DNA of 64,000 nt from Ailurus styani (Eukaryota; Chordata; Mammalia; Carnivora; Ailuridae): NCBI GenBank assembly GCA_002007465.1, contig LNAC01000232.1, positions 121,778 through 185,777 of the forward strand, given 5' to 3'. The translations under genes and the position numbers were made by a program. The notes under the pieces were generated by a model, which worked only from the letters and a program-made list of their open reading frames with translations, was not told where the DNA came from and made no database searches. How positions within the stretch are numbered: the stretch's first letter is position 1; every line of letters begins with the position of its first letter. Below, piece after piece: positions 56,357 to 64,000 of the stretch.

Positions 56357-57480
56357 CTGCAAAGGAGAAAACAACTGCCACATGTAAGGCCAGATGTCGA
56401 AGGATTCACGCGGCCCGGTGGCGGGGTGGGGGTGGGGGGCGGCTAAGCCACAGTACGGAGACCGAATGTAGGAGCCAGTTCAAAAGATGGGAACGCCCTA
56501 CTTCTAAACCCCCGTTCTGAGAAATGAAGGTATTTGTTCCCACCAGCTTAGTTAAGGTCACCAACCTCCATTCCATAGGTATAATAGGAAGGCCCGGGAG
56601 AGCCTAGGAAAACAGCCCAGATTTTATAGACAGTTCTGAGAATAAATGCATTTACACCCCAGACAGGAACCAGATCCATTGTGGCCAAGGGACGCCAGCA
56701 TCAGCTGCCTCCAGTGGAGGGAGAACATGAGGGGTGATGGGATGGTCAGATTTGCCCCACGGCATCTCATCTTCCAGCCTGCCGCCCCTGGGATTGCTAC
56801 CCAATCCATCCCCACACTCGAACATCTGTCCGACTAGACCTTTCCTTCGGGTCCTGAACTGCCGTATCCCTCACCACTCCTCTCCACTCTCAATTTGGTT
56901 TTCAGTCCTCAAGCACCAGGCTGCTGTCCCTTCCATTCCTTCCACATAACCTCCAACCCTCTGGTTTCTCTGTGCAGAAGTCCCTTGGCCCCACACCAAT
57001 TCACGTGTTGAGGCCTGGTCATGTCCTCAGCAACACAAACTGCCTCTGGTCAGTTAGGATCCTGAAAAGGTGAGGCAAAGAGCTGGGGCTCCATTAACAT
57101 CTTCCTTGGGGAGCTGGGTCACCTCAGATCCTGCCCTGAGGAGCAGACATCACCCGACTATCAAGAAATACACAATGGGGGATAGTTCAGTGTGTCTCCA
57201 CATTACCAGGGTATTAGAAGTTGATGCAGGGAGATGAAAGAGTCGAGCTGGTAGGTAAGGGAAGATACTGTAACACTTTGTTGAGGTGGCCCCCAAGGAG
57301 GGGTGGGGTTGAAGCAGCCCATTGTCTGAGAACATCAGGTTTGGAAGTCCCTCCCCTATAATCTGGCCTACCCCAGCCCAGAGCTTCAGCTCCAAACCAT
57401 GCTGAGACTGGAAAGCACTGACAGCAGCAAAGCCCAGAGAGTTGAGAAAGTGGGGGAACCAGCACAGGAAGGCTCAATAC
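56357..57480 (-). other. SLC25A28: SLC25A28 intron between exons 2 and 3
   Basis: Donor AACG/GTATTG to acceptor TTTGCAG/GTG, phase 1. A plus-strand G-run cluster lies at 56419-56442 (GGGG-T-GGGGG-T-GGGGGG), with potential for G-quadruplex formation on the strand opposite the RNA-like strand. No repeats are recognised. Confidence 0.88.
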
Positions 57481-57709
57481 CGTTGGCAATATGGCTATTG
57501 CCCCCAGGGTGGATTACATCACTCAATGTCTTTTTTAACTTTTCATAGCAGGCAAAATAGAGGGCATGGGCAGGCCCTGCGCCTGTCGCTGTGACGTTCA
57601 GGCCCCGCATAGGCCTCCACAGCCCCTCCGTTCTTATAATCCTCCAGAGCGCCTCCAACACATTGCGGTAGCGGGCGGCTGGGTCCGGCTGTAGGCTCTG
57701 CATCCGGGT
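57481..57709 (-). CDS. SLC25A28: SLC25A28 second coding exon
   Basis: A 229-base exon from acceptor AATTTCAG/ACCCGG (57709) to donor CCAACG/GTATTG (57481). It begins in phase 0 with [14 protein letters not shown] and encodes 76 codons plus the first base of a split glycine. Content: the end of the first carrier repeat after its signature (the preceding P-x-D-x-x-K lies in the missing exon), the matrix helix with [12 protein letters not shown], transmembrane helix 2 ([16 protein letters not shown]), and the GNSHIAN segment just before helix 3. [18 protein letters not shown] identifies SLC25A28 and not SLC25A37 (recall). Together with the two following exons it gives 267 of about 364 residues expected for the human protein, leaving about 97 N-terminal residues (transit region and helix 1) unaccounted for. 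Confidence 0.96.
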
Positions 57710-59639
57710 CTGAAATTACAGAAAAAAGTGCAGGGTCAGCGATGCCAACTTCTCATTCAACTTTCCAACCTCGACAGTAAGGCTGTGGGCACTTCTATGT
57801 GGAATAGTGCCAACGTGCAGGAGTGCCACCTGGCTTTCAGTTTTACTTCCATCCAAATCTGTGTCCAACCTTTCTAAGACTTGGACCTTTCTTTTGCTAG
57901 TCATCTATGAGGGGAACACCGTTGTTGTCTCAAGATATCAACGCTTATGAAGTGTCCTTGAACTTTGAAATGATTCAGAGCCCCAGCAACAAGTTATGAA
58001 GCCTGTGTTTCAGGAGAAGTTGCTTTTGTGCCTTAATAAACTCGGGCCGAATTCTTTATGGATTTTGAAGTCAACTATTTACTGTCTACAACATACTTTA
58101 TGGATTATTTCTGAAGATTGATCCTGGGCCTGCTTCCTGACCACATACTACACTAATGAGATGATAACTCATCCTTTGTTATATCCTTGATGATTATCTG
58201 AGTTTCTCGGATTACTTGGCATTGGCAGCTGGGCCTGTAGGTTAAACTCTTGGCAAAGGTAGCATCTGTAATCAGTGCTGCTCTAATTTCCTGGAAAAGA
58301 ACATTTACCCTGAAACTATGAAAGGTGAAAACCAACTTAGTCTCTAAAACTGAAGAGATTTCTAGATTTCTCATCTAAACTGAATGAATCCCAAAATTGG
58401 TATCAAATAATATCAGTCTTCATGAAACATAATCCTTGGCATTTCCAGAGGATTCAATGACTGGAACAAAAGTACATGGTAGACACTTTGTATAATCCTG
58501 GACAAAGTTGGATTGAAATATGGAAAATGTATCTTTGCGAAACATTCCCCAAATCATGGACCCTCGGGAACGGTGTGTCTCCTAATGAAAATCTCTTGTC
58601 CTTTGATCCATTTCAAGATTAAGGTAGCATGGAGACTAACAATATAAAATCAATGTGCAGTGCCTGAAACAGAGTAAGCACTCAAGATTTGTTTGTTGAA
58701 TGAATGAATGGGTGAATGAAAGAACAAATGAATCTTAGCTGTCTGCACCAGTTCACAAAGTAAGAAGTAGGCTATTACTGAGTCAGTAGGGGCAACTAAT
58801 GCCCAAGTACAGTTTAAATCCCTACTTCATTCCAATTACTGATTCAATTTGAACCTTCCTTTTGGCCCTCTGGAATCCAAGAGTACTGCCTCTTCTCAAG
58901 AGCATGGTGGGGGGGGGGACTAACCAGATTAACAGGTCCTAGTTAGCTGCAAGCAATCCACATTCCTCTAAAGTTATTTTCTCCTGCTTGCTACCAACAA
59001 TGAACTGGAAGCTTAAAAGGTTAGTACTGTAAGTTCAATCAGAAATACAGTATCACTTATTACAACTTGACTCATTCTACTTCTCAAAAAAACAAAACCA
59101 AACCATAAATTTCCAATAAAGGATATGCTTACGAATCTTTCACATCACCCAGGGGTATAGAATCCATTAGAAGAGTTATTCAGCGACTACAGGTCTTTGC
59201 TGGCTATGGCTGCTGATAAAGATAAACTGGGCCTGGTGGCTTAACAATTACATGTTTCCATAGGTTTGCTTGAAACTGATCTTGTATAGAGAGAATGTTC
59301 AGAAATTGCATTGCTCTGCTGAAGTCAGTGGCATTATTTGGGCAACCAGCCTTGAAAGGTCTGGCCTCAGAGACTTAGGACCTGGACTGAAAGTTACTTT
59401 GAACATTTCATGCACGCCTTTACATCTAACTCACAATTCTACTTATAACCTTATGGAAAGGACCTAGGCATAAGCTAGGCCAAATATAAAAATCAATATG
59501 GCTCCCCAAAGATGTGAACCAAAAAATCTTTCTTTGGGAGAAAAATGAAATCTCTGTAGCCTTTAATTATTAAAAAAAAAAATACACTGGCTTGGAAGAA
59601 AAGCCAAATGAACTAATAGGGAGATAAGTGGTTTGGTAA

Positions 59640-59830
59640 AACACAAGCCACATTTGAGTCAAAAAGCCTGAGTATAAGCCCCTGGTTTGCTAGATGTGTG
59701 GTCTTGGATATATCACTTAACCTGAGTTTCAATGTTGTCATCTAAAACATGAGACTAAGCATGACTCATGAGGCTGTTGTGTGGATTTAAAGAGGGCACG
59801 TAAAAGCCATTGGTAATTTATGAAGCACTA
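59640..59830 (+). repeat. MIR SINE
   Basis: AGCCTGAGTATAAGCCCCTG, CTAGATGTGTGGTCTTGG, TATCACTTAACCTGAGTTTC, GTTGTCATCTAAAACATGAG and GAGGCTGTTGTGTGGATTTA keep the MIR order. Confidence 0.82.
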
Positions 59831-60149
59831 GAAATATAAGGCTTTTTATTATATTCAAACACGACTCTTGGACATATTTGTTCATATCACAGAATTTATA
59901 GATTATGGCAGTGTTGTCTCTTGTATACATCATTTCACAAATGTGCATGGGCAACTAACTGGTTCTTAGCCACTAGTAAATTAGGTTTAATTTTGTATTT
60001 TTTGCTTTTACTTTAAAGTTTCTCTGTGGCTATAATGATTTTTATGTCAAGCTATTAATCTGGAGGTCATGTTTAGCAATGAGCACTCTTATGAAACTCT
60101 GTGCTTTGTTTGGCTCTGGAAATCTACTTCTGGGAGGTTGTATGGAAGG

Positions 60150-60310
60150 CCTGAGAGTCAAACTGGGTTCAAATCATGATGGCACCACTTAACTTGCTTC
60201 CTTTCCTTCATCTGTAAAATAATGAAAATGGTATATACTTTGTAAAATTGCTTTAAGGATTAAATGAATTATTTTATGTAAAGCCCATCATTAGTGCCTG
60301 GCAAACAAGA
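60150..60310 (+). repeat. MIR SINE
   Basis: GAGAGTCAAACTGGGTTCAA, CACCACTTAACTTGC, CTTCATCTGTAAAATAATG, GGATTAAATGAATTATTTTA and AGTGCCTGGCAAACAAG keep the MIR order. Confidence 0.8.
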
Positions 60311-60740
60311 ACAATTGCCCTTTATTGAATAATAAGTATTATTATTAGATACAATTAAGTCAAATAAGCCAGTGTTTCCACTTCCTAATGTTTCATTGGT
60401 GAATGTGTATAGATAACCATTTGCATCTGGAGTTTGGAAAAGATTTCCCTTGCTCTTTCTCTCTTTAACTTATTATGTAAGTAGATTATTTATGTCACCA
60501 TTACAGAGCCAAAAAGTAGTACCTTGGTGACAGGTGCTTACTTAGCCAGATGATTTTGAGAAGATTCTGACTACTTTGGTTGCAGAGCCTATCCCTATAG
60601 ATAAAGTCTGGTGTTTGCATCCAAGGCCCAGAAAAGGAAAACTGGGATATATTTGGGCTCCCAAACCTCCCCATTATGACCATGTAAATAGTTGGCTGAA
60701 TAACTATTGGCCTAGCAAGGTTATGCTAGATTCCTCCCAA

Positions 60741-60741
<1 letters not shown>

Positions 60742-60776
<35 letters not shown>
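60742..60776. repeat. (AT)n microsatellite
   Basis: About 17 uninterrupted AT units, followed directly by a T-run to 60789. Expected to be unstable and hard to sequence through. Confidence 0.95.
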
Positions 60777-60784
<8 letters not shown>

Positions 60785-60807
60785 TTTTTCCCATTGCAGC
60801 ACTATTC

Positions 60808-60966
60808 TTTTTAAATATCTATTTATTGTATTTTAGAAAGAGAAAGCAGGGGCAGAGGGAGGGGGAGAGAATCTCAAGCAGACCTCTCGCTGAGCATAGA
60901 GCCCAATCATGACATGAGACAAAACTAAGAGTCTAGCTTAACTGACTGAGCCGAGTAGTTGCCCCA
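60808..60966 (-). mobile_element. CanSINE, antisense
   Basis: AATATCTATTTATTGTATTT, a GA-rich body, GAATCTCAAGCAGACCTC and a degraded reversed head GACTGAGCCGAGTAGTTGCC. Flanked by CAGCACTATTC and CAGCACTATTT, its target-site duplication in the L1 fragment. Confidence 0.92.
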
Positions 60967-61190
60967 CACAGCACTATTTTTAATAATGAAAAGCTGGACA
61001 CAGCTTATATGTCATCAAGAGAAGACTGGTGGAACTGCCATCCTGCCACTCAATACTGCCGAGGGCAACTGTCAGACAGTGGTCTCCCCAGCCAATTGAT
61101 TAGGTGGGAACAACAAAGTACATCACAGGACTATGTGTGGTATAGGACCTTTACCTAAGGAAGGGGGTGGATTACACAAGCAAAATGCTT

Positions 61191-61237
61191 ACATATATAT
61201 ATGTGTGTGTGTATATATACACACATATATATGTAAT
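61191..61237. repeat. Alternating TA/TG/CA palindrome
   Basis: Purely alternating purine-pyrimidine sequence containing the perfect 18-base palindrome GTGTGTATATATACACAC, with further TATATATG arms. This kind of sequence can extrude cruciforms or adopt Z-DNA. It probably arose from microsatellite slippage. Confidence 0.85.
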
Positions 61238-63693
61238 TTTTTTTTTAATGGAAGGAGTGGGAAGCAGGGAAGAGGAAAAAAATAAAATGGAAGGATCCAA
61301 GGATATTTTATATCAACTTGACCCTGATAAGTGGCTGGGGTGCATAGGCTTGAATGCCAAGAGGCAATGTCAACTTTCCTTTGCAAACACTGTGGTTGCT
61401 GTTAGGCTCCAACACAGTTACCTGCCTCTAGTCTTAGGCACGGTTGGGCTGCTCTTCTTCTCCACCATCATTTATGGTAAAAGAGGAACTGGGAAGCCCT
61501 GGGACATGTGAACTGGGAAGTCCTTTCTGAAGGAAGAGATTTAAATTTTACTTTCATGTCTGCACAACAACGGCTAATATCCTACTGGTCTCACCTGGTT
61601 GTTCCCTCTAGTCATTTAAATCTCAGTATTAATGGCAAATGCAAATGATTCTTCTAAAATGAGCTTTTGTATCTTTGAAGACTCTTGAGCATTTTTTCCC
61701 TCTGGATCAAAAAATTATTTCTTAAATACAGGGCTTTGAGGCATGACCGTAATGTCATATGACTAATTATTTTAAAAAACAAACACTTCAAAGTTTGTGT
61801 AAATGAATTAAGAACTGTTCTTCAAAACAGTTACCTTGGAAGGCTAGAAGTAAGTTATTCTAGCAATGCTGTGATTATCCAAAGTATTTCTAGAACTCCT
61901 CTTTCAGAAGAGTTCCCTCAGTGGGTTTATCAGCCTTAAGAATAAATCAGTCTCCTTGCTTTCTGGTCCTACCTTCTCTTTGTTTCCAATCAGTATTACT
62001 CGTTTTGATTTTCCACCTATACCATTTTTTTATTCCGAATGATGTGTTACTAAAAAACAAAAAACACCCAAAAAACTCCATTTTGTCGCAGGGCAAATAT
62101 TTGCCCTCTTTAAGAATATTCACCCAAATATTCTAGAGGCATTTCTAATGAGGAATCTATAAAATTTTTATAGCAACATTATGCAAAGATATGGAATAAG
62201 GAGATAGCCTCCCAAGGTAATGGGACAACACTTAAGTTGATAAGTTATAGTAATATTTCTAGGTCAGTCACATTATTACATTGTATTTTTCAAGTCATTA
62301 AATACTTTTCATTGCTTTCCTGGGTCTAGTTTTTATTTGATACCCATCCTGAAACATAGCACCCTAAACCCTGCTCTCTACTCACAGTCTAAGTATAGTG
62401 AAGTTACTTTACTTTGCAGTTAGGTCATTTTAATTTTTGGATATATAGCATTAACAACTCACAGTCATTCAACCTAGACTTTACTACAAAAATGTCAGAA
62501 TCTCTTTTATTTGTACTTATCCACTTTATATTTTAATACTGTTAGACAATTAACCATCCTCACTTCTCTTGCATAGATTTTACTATTTATTTCTATTCCT
62601 CTCAATTGACAAGGGTATTTAAAACTCTAATATCCATATTAACCAAGTGCATCTAACAGTTTCAATAGGTATGGTCGCTGGTAGGAGTTGCCCTGCAATG
62701 TGCTAGAAAACTCTTAACTCAAAGTCACTCACAAAGCTTAATGAGCACTTTCCCCATTTCTTCATCCACACTACTAATGAAAACATGTGAGAGTACCAGA
62801 ACCAAGAAGAAGCAGAAAACATAAGACTTTGTATTTCCCACCTCAATACTCTCTCCTTTTGTAATGAAAATGAAAATGAAAATGTAACATTTTCCTAATT
62901 TGAGGAAAAAACACACATCAAAGAGCTGTGAGGATACTGTTTGACTATTACCCCTAACATGTAAAGGAGGCATCAGTCTGTTGATACATTTCTTTCAATA
63001 GTCCCCTTGAATTTACTTTTCATTCAATTTAGTCCTCACTTTCAGAGGTCGGTACTTTGCTAATGCACAAGAATAAGAACTGTAAAGAAAAATCTGTTTC
63101 CCTCTTCACCTAGCTTTCTTCAGAAGCACTTGACTTCTTTACCCACTAATCAGTCTGCTTGGTTGTAGTTGCAGTTAGTTTTTACTTTCACAGCAATCAT
63201 GCCTTCAATGTTGATCCCATTTCATTTTCAGTAATCATCATACTTCCCTTCTAGGCAACTTTTCCCTTTTGTCAACTTCAGGTGGCTAAAGAAAAACACT
63301 GTCAGGTCTATCTCTTGTTTGAGGGCTGCACATGCAAAATCCTAATCCCAGCTTAGTTTTCATGTTCAGGAAATAGGTGGGGTATCATGCTTGTTGCAGA
63401 GAAACCGAAACCTTTTCCTGAACGTGGTCTTTCCCAAATTACTTCCAGTCTAGAACTACGAATTCTGACTGCACAAATGATTTCCAGTCACTCCTCCGTT
63501 AAATTTCAGTAAGTAAATACTTTATCTAGCTGAGAGATTTCAGATTTCGGTTCCTACCCCATCACTTTTAAGAGAAGACACAACAAGAAGCTTGTAAAAG
63601 CACTTGCCAGAGAACATCTCAAGGCTTTAAGATTCTATTCAGGGTCTGATTCACCCGAGTTGGCTTCACCTTAATCAAGTTAGTAGCACTTAC

Positions 63694-63780
63694 CTGTTCC
63701 ATCCCATCCCACCCTATTCCTGTTTAGTCCCAGCTAGGATCCGGGGCTTTGGCCGACAGATTTTCTTTCCACAGTCCCGA
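63694..63780 (-). other. SLC25A28: Possible alternative upstream exon of SLC25A28
   Basis: The gene strand reads GGGATGGGATGGAACAG/GTAAGT, a consensus-perfect 5' splice site with the exon ending at 63694. Joined in phase 0 to the second coding exon, an ATG nine bases before the junction would give M-E-Q-T-R-M-Q, while an upstream TAA closes the frame. The 5' limit is unknown; 63780 is a placeholder. Such an exon would lack helix 1 and its signature, so it would more likely be a 5'UTR or regulatory form than a working carrier. A decoy donor is the alternative. Confidence 0.3.
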
Positions 63781-64000
63781 TTCAGATCTCGCTGACGGTT
63801 AGAAATGGGTCCTCTTTCCTGGCTGGGTTCAATCCCCAGCCGGGACCTTGCTTGCATGGAGTATCGGTCGAATCGTGTGGTGGTGGCAGGAGCCAGGAAG
63901 AAACCTATGCCGGCTCCGGCTCTCGACCGGGATCCTGGCTCTGGACAGGACCCAGAGGTCGGGTCAGCCCCAGGTCGGATTCGGAGCAGGTCCAGGTCTC
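63720..64000. promoter_or_regulatory. CpG-bearing edge, possible SLC25A28 promoter-proximal DNA
   Basis: GC content and CpG count rise clearly compared with the AT-rich intron before it (GATCCGGGG, TCGCTGACGG, TATCGGTCGAATCGTG, GCTCTCGACCGGG, GGTCGGATTCGG). This suggests the approach to the 5' CpG island of SLC25A28, which would lie to the right. No coding exon 1 sequence (acidic/Gly-rich N-terminus and helix 1) is recognised here. Confidence 0.4.

Larger units (their letters stand above)
60725..61010 (+). mobile_element. L1M LINE fragment around a CanSINE
   Basis: CCATTGCAGCACTATT before the SINE and TTTAATAATGAAAAGCTGG, CTTATATGTCATCAAGAG after it are sense L1 sequence that becomes continuous if the SINE is removed. 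The (AT)n run may be part of the same decayed element. The left limit is uncertain. Confidence 0.65.
57710..64000 (-). other. SLC25A28: SLC25A28 first intron (at least part)
   Basis: From the acceptor of exon 2 to the window edge, unless an alternative exon at about 63694 is used. It contains L2/MIR traces at 58660-58730, MIRs at 59640-59830 and 60150-60310, an (AT)n run at 60742-60776, an L1M fragment with a nested CanSINE at 60725-61010, and an alternating TA/TG palindrome at 61191-61237. The remainder (61240-63680) is AT-rich and unassigned. The true coding exon 1 was not found in it. Confidence 0.7.

Noticed and set aside
63785..63860. Possible tRNA-like gene (GGCTGGGTTCAATCCCCAGCC forms a T-arm-like hairpin, here one base over the quoted limit when written fully with its neighbours)
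   Set aside because: The T-arm mimic at 63821-63841 has a 7-base stem and no convincing A box, anticodon arm or acceptor stem around it.

Overview
This is nuclear DNA from a placental mammal of the order Carnivora, most likely a caniform and probably a mustelid. More than 20 tRNA-Lys-type CanSINE copies carry the diagnostic head (GCGCCTGGGTGGCTCAGT), a CT-rich body and an AAATAAATAAAATCTT tail. Several have the 'GTGGGTTAAAGCCTCTGCC' variant that I associate with mustelids, which is recall and not a computed match. Introns, CpG-island sequence at the left edge and fossil MIR, L2, L1M and hAT-Charlie repeats fit the same picture.

The only functional protein-coding gene I can support is on the minus strand at the right end: SLC25A28 (mitoferrin-2), a mitochondrial inner-membrane iron carrier. 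Its last three coding exons lie at 57709-57481, 56356-56300 and 54923-54406. They have clean splice sites, phase-compatible split codons and two of the three mitochondrial-carrier signatures. A polyadenylation signal lies about 270 bases after the stop. The first coding exon (about 97 residues in human) was not found and should lie beyond base 64000. A perfect CAG/GTAAGT donor at 63694/63693, beside CpG-bearing edge sequence, may belong to an alternative upstream exon.

Bases 1-180 are CpG-rich and include a possible exon ending at base 95 (plus-strand donor). From about 200 to 54100 I see no functional coding gene. In human, the 3' flank of SLC25A28 is the intergenic interval towards NKX2-3, so this stretch is plausibly the equivalent interval. 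It contains: fossil L1M and hAT MITE sequence (240-862); a perfect 59-bp x 10 minisatellite (8292-8880); a retroposed RPS15A pseudogene (about 16591-17050); several nested repeat clusters (13905-14660, 18338-19425, 31484-32090, 46860-49340); and many CanSINEs, some with perfect target-site duplications.

I found no CRISPR array, operon, phage or other novel multi-gene system, and none is expected in this kind of DNA. The points most worth a second look are the homogeneous 59-bp array, a 44-bp CanSINE head with target-site duplications but no tail, the nested insertions, and the two CpG-bearing edges.
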